The notes under the pieces were generated by a model. It was not told the DNA's origin. It saw only the letters and a list, made by a program, of their open reading frames with translations, and made no database searches. DNA of 64,000 nt from Strobilurus pachycystidiatus. Its lineage: Eukaryota > Basidiomycota > Agaricomycetes > Agaricales > Physalacriaceae. Of the stretch, positions 33,842-44,829 are shown in pieces (within the stretch, counting starts at the first letter, position 1; each line of letters begins with the position of its first letter). Made by a program: the position numbers and the translations under genes. The stretch covers positions 1 through 64,000 of the forward strand of contig JAHLMK010000003.1 in assembly GCA_019915135.1 (NCBI GenBank), written 5' to 3'.

Positions 33842-36320
33842 CCAAAAATCATGTCTAATTTTGCCCTATCCTGTCTCTTGAAGGCCTCTAGTTGCTCCTC
33901 CAAACAGAACACCGAAGTCTTCACACCATCGAGGTTAAGGAAACGAACAGTCCCGTTGAAGATCTCTACTCCAGTCTGGCCGGAAATTTCGATGTCGTTT
34001 GGATTGAGCGCTGACATCAGTGCAATACCGGAGCTATGCACGACTTCCAGCTGGTGGAAGACGGCGTCTCTATAATTGAAAAGCGACTCAGCGATGTACG
34101 ATGGCAATGTTGACTAACACTGCCGTACCTCAATCCGGCAACTCCTCGAGGATTGTCCAAGAATTTGGATAGTGGCTGTCCGTCGTGATGTGACGTAAGA
34201 AGAACGGACATATGCCCGTATTCTTCGCTCCTGAAGAAGCCTAGAAAACGAGGAAAACACCTTGCTGCTGGTCTCGAAAACAGCCATCGATACACCTTCG
34301 ACTCGTTCTCCAAAGGATCCGACTCCATACCAGAGCCATACGACTCTAATAAGCAGACTTTTCCCATGAACGGAAAGTCCATGTATACTGAGTTATGGTG
34401 TGTACCGAGGCCGCGGATGTAGCATCGCATCCGAGCCCATGTCATTGCAGAAATCTCCATTGAATGGTGATCGCTCTTCATGCGCTTCTCGCTCGACTCT
34501 GGCCAGAGAGACTCCAGACCCACACCGGGCGTAATAAGGAAAGACGATCCATCGTCCTCTCGATATAGGTTGTATAGTGTGCCGATATAGTGTCGTTGGT
34601 GCTTCTTCATCAAATATACCGCGGGTCCATTGCAAGCCTCAAAGATGATTGAAGGAGCTTGTCGAACTACGCGTGCAAGTACTTCAATCTAGATTGACAG
34701 TGAGTGAGAGGTCAGTTCTGAATTTGGTTAGAGCCCACCGTAAAGTCTGGATTCGGTGTTGGCTTGAGCTGGGAATGCAGGGACAAACATCGTTAGATGA
34801 GGCTCCATTACAGCGGCCGATGCATACCTTGCGATATAGCACGCTGACGTCTGTCTGGTATATTGATTCCTTCAACCATCCATTGGTGTACTTTTGGGTC
34901 AGTCGAGACGGTGCAGTCTTGGGGTCCATCTCAGCGATCATGATCGCCCTGACAGATGCGTCCATCGTAGCGAAAGCATTCATTCCGACCCGTAACTTTA
35001 TGTGCGGCGGAGCAGGCGATGTCTTGGGATCCCGGGCTACAAATAGTATGTCGGACACAAAGAGGGTCTGCGACCCTCTATGGCGAATGACGACAAATTC
35101 ATAGTTGCCGCCACTAATGATAGCGAATGTGCCGTCTATCGCAACAAGCTCCGCCCAGACCTAACAGTCGTGTTAGTGGGTGCAAGAGAGTCTGCAATAT
35201 TACCGACCTGCTGAAATACATGAAGAGCAGCGTCGTAGTGAGCTTTTGTGGGTTCCCCCTCAAAAGAAGAATCGGGTTCACGTGCTTCTTGCACTGCGGC
35301 TGTGAGCAGTTCTTTTACGAAGTGGGAGTCGAAGCCAGTATGACGACCAGACCGAGGGCGACGATGACTTTTGCAAAAGGATGTCTTGCAATCCGATTGG
35401 TCACCTTTGCGCTCGCAAAACTTCCAGGGAAATAGATTCCCAGTGCGCGCCAGATTCCTCATTGCAATGGCAACCATACGACCAAGTTTCTCGGGATCCT
35501 TATACTCCCACACCGCAAAGGGAGAAAGTCTGAGACTTTGGGTCGCAGCAAGCTTTAGACCACGACGGAGGAGCCCCTGACGAGCAGGCTCTGAGATATC
35601 ATTTGGGGGGGAGGTAGCGAAACGAGCATTGACGTAGAGATGACCGTCGCCTTGGGCTTTGTTCAAGCCCATTGGATGCCCTTTGCGAAAATTGATGTAC
35701 CCTTCTCCCGGGCTCCACCCATCGACTGACCAGCTACGATTGGGCGTCCCGAGAAACTCGGATGCGATGTATGCGGCGATACGTTCGGGGTACTCGGCAG
35801 GGGTGTACAAGTCCTCTTCACGGCGTATATGTTCTTCCGGAACCTTCCTCGCCCAGATTTGTCGACTCCCGGGACCGAAGTCCCAGGTTCCTTCTGGGAA
35901 ATCGGAGAGGTCTGAACGGTACGACATGGCTGTCTCACAGCCGGAGGCGAGGATATTTGCGATTCCGGGGACAAAGCTGAGACGCTTCATAATGAGATTA
36001 GGCTCCATGTGAAGATCGTATACGGTAGGAATAGTGCTTCGAGCGCCCTTGGAGGGAGAAGCTTCTTTTGTTGTAGGCGCCAGCGATTCCATGAGAGACA
36101 ACCCGGCAGTCTCTGTGATTGGCGGTATCGTGCCAGAACCAAAGACGTCGACAGACCCTGTTGCCCCGGTGAATATATCTGCACTCTTAGCAGAGGAGTA
36201 TTCCGGAAGCTTCCACAAGAGGATGCTGTCGAGGTTGGGACGACTAGGAGTAGAGTTTATCGATGACTGTCTCGCATTCAATACAGCTATACCGTCAAGA
36301 GCAAGTATTGAACGCACCAT
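33805..36320 (-). CDS. Kinase-like family protein with degenerate kinase motifs
   Basis: Four exons, 36320-35208, 35160-34828, 34688-34129 and 34069-33805, give 2,271 nt and 756 aa in phase. The ATG at 36320 follows an in-frame TTG that is not a likely start. The family signature VVIRHRGSQTLFVSD (about 35,050) matches IGIRHRQSQTLFISD of the 31535 gene. The N-terminal half is longer and contains PNLIMKRLSFVPG, the counterpart of DKLTLKRVRLLP. The C-terminal domain has the outline of a kinase fold (FPRFLGFFRS, MSVLLTSHHDGQPLSKF, LEVVHSSGIAL), but the catalytic loop reads MSALNPNDIEIS without HRD, and no DFG is seen, so I expect a pseudokinase. The 3' end overlaps the convergent 31535-33841 coding region. 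Confidence 0.78.
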
Positions 36321-37300
36321 TGGGATATGATGGAGGGGGTTAAACGGATACCAGAACGAAGAGTTCAATGTCTTCCCCGTCTGGGTGACGATTCCTTTAT
36401 GAGGATGTCGGGTTGTTCAGCACAGCACCGAAAATGGGAATGGTATTGTACTTCGAAGAACAATACACCACAGAAGTGTCTCCGGGGCAATTGACCAGAT
36501 ACGATGTACGGAGTCAAGGAGGCTGTACGGTACGTACGATCAGTTGCTCAGATGATGAAGCGATTTCAATGTGGCCGTCAGTTCTCTGATATTGGTCCAA
36601 GCCACTGGTCAGTTGTTCCTTAACGGCGCAATGAACTCCTGTTTCAGGTTGACGAGCGTGCGAGGCCAGAACAAAGGAAAGACCTGTAAGTAGTAACTGA
36701 CGCAGTCTTGTGGGTCCACAGCCTATGAGGGGTCCTAGAGGCCTTTGAAAGACAGAATGTCGCTGTCCCTATAACAGTATCTCTAGTCGTGGTCTCTACT
36801 CAGTGTAATGGTCGCATCAGAGCCACATATGCACGAAGACGACTCCTTGTACGACAGGGACATCGTGGGCTCGTAGAATTGTGCGTTCCCGCATGCGTGT
36901 GGACACGCAGGACACGCACATTTCCACGCACCCCCGCACCACGCACCACGCATGGACCAGAGTAATGTCCGCTTCTCGCTACCAGAGGTCGGCTTCTCGG
37001 AATTGGGATTTGAGATTATACCAGAACCACTTCTAGATAGCTTACCCTATTTGAGTGGTGTAGAAGTCATGCTCAAATGCTGAGAGATCATGAAGGGAGA
37101 CCCGAAAGAGTCCAAACCACGCACGCATGGACCCGAGTAGATACTTGCTCTCTGCTAAACCGTCACCAAAGGCCGACTAGTAAAGATTGGGATTTGAGAT
37201 TATATCCGAGGCATGATTAGATAGCTTACTGTAGTGTATTGCAGCAGAAACTGAGGCCAAATTGTGAAAGATCGTCATGGAAGAGGCAAAAGAGTCACTC
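36321..37300. repeat. Intergenic with CACGCA-rich tracts and a roughly 180-bp duplicated unit
   Basis: Two diverged tandem units each start with a CACGCA-rich tract ending CGCATGGACC (36948 and 37123) and contain ATTGGGATTTGAGATTATA (37002 and 37185), then TAGATAGCTTACTGT or a variant, and AAAGAGTC at the end. CACGCA/TGCGTG tracts occur again at about 37560-37710 and 39115-39175. No gene. Confidence 0.7.
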
Positions 37301-39505
37301 GCATCTGACGCACGTCCCTTTCCCGATCGGGAAGGACGCGACGCGCCAAACACATCGCGTCGTTTGGCGCGTAGCCGCCAATACAAGTACGCCGCCTTGA
37401 CGTACCAGAATACAGAGTACAGCAGTACATCGTCTGTCTGACAGTTGTCTGCTTGGAGACAGTGGCGGTCCTCGTTCTCGCACTTGAGAGCACTACGCCC
37501 GAAAGATTGCTTACATTCACATTCGAGGCACAAAAAAGCGTGCTGTGGAGGTCATTGAGCTTGCAAGATGAGCCCACACGTATACGCAAGTCAACGCATG
37601 TGTCCCCGCATGCGCCGCATCTCAACACGCATCCACACATGCATCACGCAGGCCTACACGCATCCACGCACACGCACCCTGCGTGTCCACGCACCTCCAC
37701 GCACGAGTGACGCAGCGTGACAGCTGTCTTGAGAGCGCACTGGCAGCTACTAAAGTCAGAACGGCTGCTTTCACAGAAACTGTGTGGAGAGTCGAGACAA
37801 TACATGTCATGACTCGACGCAGTGCCTCTTTATAGTGCTAAATGATGGACAAATGGATTATCTTGGTCGATGCTTTGCCATCTTTTTGTCCTTAGTCGGA
37901 GTTGCAGATGTGTTACAACGCCTCAAGAACGCGCGAGGTTGTTGTCTCAACATATTTGTCTCTAGGAATCACCGTGGATGAACTTGTCCCCCACATACGA
38001 TTCAAGAGAGCGTCGACAAAAACCACAGACAACCCAAGTAAGTAATCTCCGAGTCATATTTGTAACCACCTCTCACTATAGTCGTCTCTAGAAGTTACTG
38101 TTGATGAAGACCTTCGGGTCCGATTCACATGGGAAGACGACCCAGGTGATCTCTGAGTCCAAAGGTACTGATCTCCGCTGTTGTCTGAGCGTATTTCTTT
38201 CTAGGAATCACCCTGGATGAAGTTGTAGACCGAATCCGATTTCTTCAAAGTGATTGTTCAACTGCATAGCATGATCGTTGTTTCTCACTTCTCTCCCTAG
38301 GAATCCGAACCGTGGAGCGGGCTCTATACCGTTTGCGCGATTCTTACAATGATCGCGATTTCTCGGAACTCATCACGAGAGCTTGAAACGGGTGGCCGGA
38401 CGAGGAGTTCTTCTTTGCCGTCGATTACGCTGCTTATGAGGGTACTCGGAACCTGATCAATCACTGGGCGATGCGCACCACCGGGCACGTCTCTCTTCCC
38501 GGTTTTGCCAGTCTCGACAAGCCCAGAAAGATCACTCGCATTTGCATAGGACACGTTGAGTGCGACAGCAAGCACTGCACGATCATCCTTCATCCGAGAC
38601 GGCTCAACATTTCTGCACAGCTCGCTGTTAGGTGCCAGTGTGGTGCTGTACTTCGCCATAAACCATGTGCCGGCAGAGTCAAGGATACTCGCCGTCTTGA
38701 AAGTGGAGGTGTTCATTATTCTAACAGTGGTAGCCACAATCACCCTCGTCCCGAGTAGTCACATTCAAAATGAAATCATCTTAACGATGGTGCCTGCAAC
38801 TTCATCAGCCTTCCCAATTGAGAATGCTTATAGATGTCTCCCATAGCAGTCCGTCATCTTTCGGGCACAAGTTCTGTTCTATTTCTATACACAGTCTTCA
38901 ATATCAAGAATTGGCCAATCCCATTTTTCCCAAGTTGACCTTCAGCGGGACGACGGGCTCGCTAGCGGACCAATGTGTCAGCGAAGCCCACTAGCAGGCT
39001 ACCCGCAACCTACCCGTGCGGACTGGCCGCTGTATCCATGCTGTCCTCTGGGACAACAGATTCTGACGACGCGAGATGCGACATGCGTGTGTCACACTGT
39101 GACACATGCGTGTACTTACGCACACACGCACCACGCACCCACGCTCGCACGCATGGGTCCACGCACAATTCTACGGGCCCGGACATCGTTCTTGCGGCAG
39201 GTGCTGGTTCACACGCTGGTTCATGACGAGATCAAGGGGAGACAAGCAGAATGTTCTATACCCGAGGTAAAGTGGATCTCGTATGTGGAAGAAAGAGAAC
39301 AATGCTGCCATGGAGATACATGCTACCCTTGTACTCGTTTGAGCGTGTATTGCTATTGTACTATGAGGCAAATTCTCATCGAATGACAACCGCTGGGAGG
39401 TATATCAGCAGGGGAACACGCATCAAGTGTGTATTATCAGTTGCCCCGTCACGATCTACTCTCACGCCCGCAAATCCTCTTTCCCCTCGTCAGCAGGAAA
39501 GGAGC
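37301..39505. other. Low-density region with repeated exon-like segments
   Basis: Between about 37960 and 38390 four short segments, each after a CTAG or CTCTAG acceptor, encode similar peptides on the + strand: GITVDELVPHIRF, EVTVDEDLRVRF, GITLDEVVDRIRF and GIRTVERALYRLR. On the minus strand, 38324-38743 is an open frame of 139 aa that I cannot assign. No complete gene model could be made. Confidence 0.4.
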
Positions 39506-42284
39506 ATGCAAGAGCTTCCTCAGTCAGACCCTGGTCGTCCTGGTGTAATCAACCCGAGCGAATGGCCAAGATTGAAGCCGCCCAAAGCCACGGCAGCCGA
39601 AGCAGATACTACGACCGGTACTAGGACCCCATCGTCTCTTAGATTGGAGCAACTAAACTCACTTATTGATATAGAAAATGACCAGCCCGATCTGAGAGGA
39701 CCTTCGCGTTCAGAGACTCTGATCCCAGCATCCATGCCCGCGGGCAACGAGGACATTGCACCAATCGCCCCCGGCGCGTTGGGTAGCGATTGCGAGGATT
39801 CTCATGAGGAACGAACAAGGCGTCCACTCTCCCCTAGGGATACTATTTCAAGACACCACAAAGACTCTCCCCCCACGCGCTATGGCTGCCACGATTCCTA
39901 CCAACCCAGATCGCCAACCAGCGCCGTACCTCGCAATATATCTCCACCATCGCATTCTGCGATCGGTCGAGGTGGTGGAAGCGCTTCTGGTTCAATGGAA
40001 CGAGCAAGGCCTCCAAACTCTCCAATAAACACAACCCGAAGACACCGAAGAGACTCCCCTCCCATGCGCTATGACAGCTACGATTCCTACCGACCCAGAT
40101 CGCCAAGCAGGCCCGCACCTCGAGATATATCTCCACCATCGCATTCTGCGATCGGTCGAGGTGGTGGCAGCGCTTCTGGTTCAATGGAACGAGCAAGGCC
40201 TCCAAACTCTCCAATAAACACAACCCGAAGACACCGAAGAGACTCCCCTCCCATGCGCTATGACAGCTACGATTCCTACCGACCCAGATCGCCAAGCAGG
40301 CCCGCACCTCGAGATATATCTCCACCATCGCATTCTGCGATCGGTCGAGGTGGTGGAAGCGCTTCTGGTTCAATGGAACGAGCAAGACCTCCAAACTCTC
40401 CAATAAACACAACCCAAAGACACCGAAGAGACTCCCCTCCCATGCGCTATGACAGCTACGATTCCTACCGACCCAGATCGCCAAGCAGGCCCGCACCTCG
40501 AGATATATCTCCACCATCGCATTCTGCGATCGGTCGAGGTGGTGGCAGCGCTTCTGGTTAAATGGAACGAGCAAGACCTCCAAACTCTCCAATAAACACA
40601 ACCCAAAGACACCGAAGAGACTCCCCTCCCATGCGCTATGACAGCTACGATTCCTACCGACCCAGATCGCCAAGCAGGCCCGCACCTCGAGATATATCTC
40701 CACCATCGCATTATGATTTTGCGATCGGTCGTGGTGGTGGAATCGCCTCACGTCCAACTGACAGTCGAGGAAGAACGGACAGACCTAGATCTCCAATCCG
40801 TCGGGGTGGATACGCGCGTGACGCGCCTGGGCCTTCCCCCACCGGAGCCCAGAGGATGCGTGGTACCGGATTCACATCTGCTGGACGCAGAGATGGAAGT
40901 CGGGATGGTCAGAGCCATTCGCCAGTACGAGGTCGCGGTTACGAGGATTGGAAATCGACGACAAACGTAGCAGGCCCATCCACCTCTAGTCATCAAAGGA
41001 ATGCCCAGGACGGCGACGCTCGTGCTCGACTCGGAGTTGCAGGGCCGTCCATTGGCCATACAACGACAGGACAGCCTGGTAAGTATTACTCGTCTTGGAT
41101 GTACATAGCAGCTGAAAACATTCATATGAATTAGGAGGTCGTGCTATCGGGAATATGCCTAGACTTACGTCGGCCGGATCTACACCTTTTTCCGAGGTCC
41201 ATCGACGCGCTTCTGGGGAGCAACCTCGCGCGTATAGTCCCACGGATGGCCGGAGTCATTCACCGGCAAGAGGTCGCGGCTACGACGATCGGGATTCCGG
41301 AACAAATATAGCAGGCCCATCCACCTCTAATCGTCAAAGGGATGCCAAAGACGGCGACGCTCGGGCTGCACTTAGAGCTATGGGGCCGTCCAAAATCGAT
41401 CCAAATGCGAAACCGATTGGTAAGCACTACTCGTCTCGGACGTACATCACAGCTGAAAAAGTCCAGGTCCCTCAGTCCTCCAGGCTATGACGATCCCTAA
41501 GCTCAATGCGTCCGGCTCCCCACCTTCCCCCAAGGTGCAGCGACGCGTTTCTGTGAAGCGATCTCGTGCGGATGGCCCCGCCGACAATTCCTCACTTCCC
41601 GCGACAGACATATCCCCAAACCGGTCTCCAGCTCGTGCCCCCAAGCCCAAAGTAAGAAAGCTTGTGATGTCTGATGCAGAGGAAGACAATACGAAGTCTC
41701 CATCGAAGTTGAAGAAGAAAACCAAAACCGGCGATAAGATAAAAGGGAAGGGAGTTGATAGGGGACAGCAGGGCACCGGGAATATACAGGAAACGGGGGG
41801 AACGGGAAGTGGTAAGCGGAAGGCGAAGAGGCCAAGATCACCCAGTCCAGTGTCAGGCAAGGATGCAACGTCGGCGTCTGCGACGGAGGATACTGGGAAA
41901 AGCGGTGATGCACTCCCTATCGCTGATGATGCCGTGGCGGATGGGCTCTCGCAGGATGCAGAAGACGAAGAGCTTGTGGGTCTGGATCCCCAGGACGTGA
42001 AAAACGCTTGGTATGAGATAACCGGGAGTACGGATAGCCAAACACCCGGCATAATTCCACCTCCGCCACGTGATCGCACTGCGATAACGGGGGAGGATGT
42101 CGGAGCCATCATGGAGCGCGCATTCAGCGACATGTACGGTCCACCACCGGAGGACTACCAGGACGACAACGGTTTGTGGGTTATGGAGTTGCTAAAGATA
42201 GAGGAGGAGAAGGAAATGCCTCGGCTGCCTGACGGGGATCACCAGAGGGCGTGGCTATTGGAGAATGGATTAATCAAAGAGTAG
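39506..42284 (+). pseudogene. SR/RS-rich repeat protein gene interrupted by one stop codon
   Basis: Exons 39506-41078, 41135-41419 and 41476-42284 are in phase (888 sense codons plus the internal stop and final stop). A 189-bp (63-aa) unit beginning MERARPPNSPINTT repeats at 39995, 40184, 40373 and 40562, with a diverged partial unit before it. Each has DSPPMRYDSYDSYRPRSPS, an SR-type composition seen in nuclear RNA-binding proteins. At 40559-40561 the codon is TAA where the other copies have TCA, cutting the frame at the end of the third regular unit; the frame then continues to the natural end. Downstream, exon and intron are also duplicated (NVAGPSTSSHQR and NIAGPSTSNRQR segments). The tail is Lys-rich, then acidic. 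It is a pseudogene if the stop is real, or a shorter protein if transcription begins later. Confidence 0.7.
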
Positions 42285-43958
42285 AGTGTTTTTTTTATGT
42301 TACGTACTGTCCGGAGGATTAAACGTATTGACGAGATTGTGACCGTCTGAACTCATTTTCTGGTGCATCGCGCGTGCAGCGAGCAGCCATCCCGCGTCAA
42401 CGAGCAGTGTTCACTTGTCAGACGCCAAATGTACCTTGGGAGAGCTATAAGGCAAATGAGAAACGATGTGGCAAGGGACGTACGTTGCGTCCTTGGTACA
42501 TCCTGCCACCATTGGAAAAGGCGTCAAGTGAGCAATACAAAGACTGGTGCTGGACGATCTCTGGGGGCGATAAACATCTATCCAGGTTTCCGGACAGCGT
42601 GCATTACTTTGATCAAGACGGCGCAAATCGTCGGCGCCGACTTTTTGCTGAGATTATATGTAGAGCCCAATCGGGACCGCAGCGGCGGGCAACACCCTGC
42701 GGCTGAAGAGGACTTGAAGAGAGTGAGAGGAGCTTCGATGCTTGACAGAAGGGCACCGCACCACAGAGTCACCACCTCCAGATATCGCTATTGGCGCGGT
42801 CAACAGAGCCGACGAAAATGGTGGCGTCGGAGCTGGAGACTGCGAATACGATCAGAACTCGCTCAATGGGGGGTGCCAGCACATACGAAGCAGTGGCCGT
42901 GGATGGTTCGGAACGGGGAACGCCGCCGTAGCGACGGAGCCTGCAAAACGAGGAGACTTGAAGGATCTGAGTACCATTCCTGGAGTCATGAGACGCAGTT
43001 TGAGCTGAGGTAGAGGAAATTTGATGAGAAAAAAGATAGGAATCAGAACACGGCCAACGTACGCTCAAGTGGGCAGACTTCGCTGACGGGGTAAGCGTCA
43101 CGGCGGCCTAGGCGAGCATCGCGTACTGGCAGGGCGCGCGTCGTTGATTATCTCAAACTGTGTCGCGAAATCATAGGAATTCGTCCGCTGAACCCGTATT
43201 CAGAGAGAAAGGGAGGCCGGAGAGCATGAAAAAACGCACACAGAGACTGCATCCGGCATCACGTATTCATGGAGGCATCTTCGCGTAAGTCGGTACGAAA
43301 GGACATCGCGACGGTTTCGAAGGCGTCGAAGAGGAGGGAGAGATGCGACGACGATCCACTGGTCGTGGTTTGAGTCAACAACCAAGGAGAAGACCGGCCC
43401 GACACGCTTGACAGCATCATGATGTCATCAAGCTGCTTGACGACCCTTGACGCCCATGCTTGCCCACCCAGCGCCCTCTACGCGACCTGGATCCAAGTCT
43501 GCGTCTTTCGCGATGTTTTTAAGAGGGCACGCATTCAACCTGCGATTAATTAAATTTGCCCAACTCCTACGATGACTGAGGCGATGACGGCAAGTGTACG
43601 CTCAACGATGAGCTCGACGGCGACAACGCTTGACTACATATGTCAGGTCCGGATTGAATGGAGCTTGGTGCTAGTCTCGCTTTCAGCGGCGATCGTTGTA
43701 CAGGCACATTTGGCGGCGACGCATCCTCACGGTGCGTAATCGTCGTTTCAGTGTTGCCTTTCTTCACTGACTCTGGCAGATCCACATAATAATAATAATA
43801 ATGTCGTGCCAGTCATACATTCTGTTGCAAGAACGCGTACGCTGCGTCGTCGTGACTTTAGCAGCTGCCGGCACTTGTGAAGACGGGGTGATGTGTACTA
43901 TAATCAAACGTCTCCTAGACTGTCAGTAGACATCATTCCTTGTACTCGGATTGCTTCA
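42285..43958. other. Intergenic; weak coding hints only
   Basis: The + strand frames at 42430-42700 and 42742-43008 read somewhat protein-like (ACITLIKTAQIVGADFLLRL, then DENGGVGAGDCEYDQNSLN) but do not join cleanly. At 43572-43742 a short + strand ORF has one hydrophobic stretch (WSLVLVSLSAAIVVQ). None is strong enough to call a gene. Confidence 0.4.
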
Positions 43959-43966
43959 AGGCAATC

Positions 43967-44422
43967 TAGGGTGGCGAAGCAAACCCTAGGTATTGGTACC
44001 AAGTTAGTTTGTGACGGTTTGTTACCGGTAACTTACCGGTAAGATACCTCGGCGCCTGAGGGGGAGGTAACTTACATCCACGTGATGCTTTCACGTGACT
44101 GATTCACGTGAGAGGCGCGCGGCGCGGCGGGAAGCGGCGGGGTGGCATGGGGAGGTGTGGTAGGGCTCAAATCATCTAAATGGGGTGGTATTTGAAGCAC
44201 GAGACTGAAAGTTGACATCGAGAGGTCAAATGCAATGATTATGAGCTGCAGAAACAAAATTCTCATGTCCTTTTGAGCTGGGCGGAAATTGCGCCACGAG
44301 CATCACGTGAAATAGTCATGTGACTATCGGACGGTAACTTACCGTATCGATACCTGGGGGGTCCGGATGGGTCGGTAAAAAACCGGTAAGATACCGAGGG
44401 GGAGGTTTACTTCGCCACCCTA
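43967..44422. mobile_element. hAT-type MITE, 456 bp
   Basis: The ends are TAGGGTGGCGAAG at the left and CTTCGCCACCCTA at the right, perfect inverted repeats, followed inward by YAAACC. A perfect 8-bp duplication AGGCAATC flanks the element (43959-43966 and 44423-44430). A TAGGG-type end plus an 8-bp duplication is the hAT superfamily signature. There is no ORF. The inside is rich in subterminal motifs: CACGTGA repeats and several ACCGGTAACTTACCGGTAAG-type palindromes, likely transposase-binding sites. Confidence 0.92.
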
Positions 44423-44523
44423 AGGCAATCTGAAATTCTGAATCGTGAGTGCAAGGCTCAAGCGGCAAGTTTTTGCATGGATTCGGTGAGTAGTGTGAAA
44501 AAAATTGTCTTCTGCATGGAGGA

Positions 44524-44597
44524 TGATTCGACCCAGGCTCGAACTGAGGACCTTCTGTGTGTTAGACAGATGCGATAACCAACTACGCCATCGAACC
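44524..44597 (-). tRNA. tRNA-Val (anticodon AAC)
   Basis: Read on the minus strand, the 74-nt sequence folds as a standard cloverleaf. The acceptor stem is GGTTCGA with TCGAATC (one G-T pair). The anticodon stem TCTGT/ACAGA holds the loop CTAACAC, anticodon AAC. The T arm is CTCAG-TTCGAGC-CTGGG, and the discriminator is A. There is no intron, and CCA is not encoded, as usual in eukaryotes. It sits about 100 bp from the hAT MITE. Confidence 0.96.
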
Positions 44598-44829
44598 ATA
44601 TTAGGCGCTCTATTGGCATCCACAGCTTGCGGGTTGAAGTCCTTGCTTCACGACGGACTTTCAGCATTTCAGCACAGAGGAAGTCCGAGGAAGTCATTGG
44701 TTGGTTCAGGCAATTTCAATAGAGACCGTGATCCTATATGATCTTCGAATGTTTCGGTACCCAATTGGTCAGAGGCCGAGCGTGAGAGCCGTGGGAATTA
44801 CAATCCTTTGTTCCGCGACACCCATCTTT

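Noticed and set aside
36880..36960. CACGCA tract as a centromere or origin
   Set aside because: Too short and present in several weak copies; no supporting structure.
40559..40564. A new gene starting at the ATG after the TAA in the SR repeats
   Set aside because: The ATG is the normal internal Met of each repeat unit; continuity with the upstream frame makes a nonsense mutation the simpler reading, though a downstream start cannot be excluded.
39843..40757. Minus-strand 304-aa ORF across the SR repeats
   Set aside because: It is the antisense of the 189-bp repeat; the + strand has the sensible SR composition and spliced continuation.
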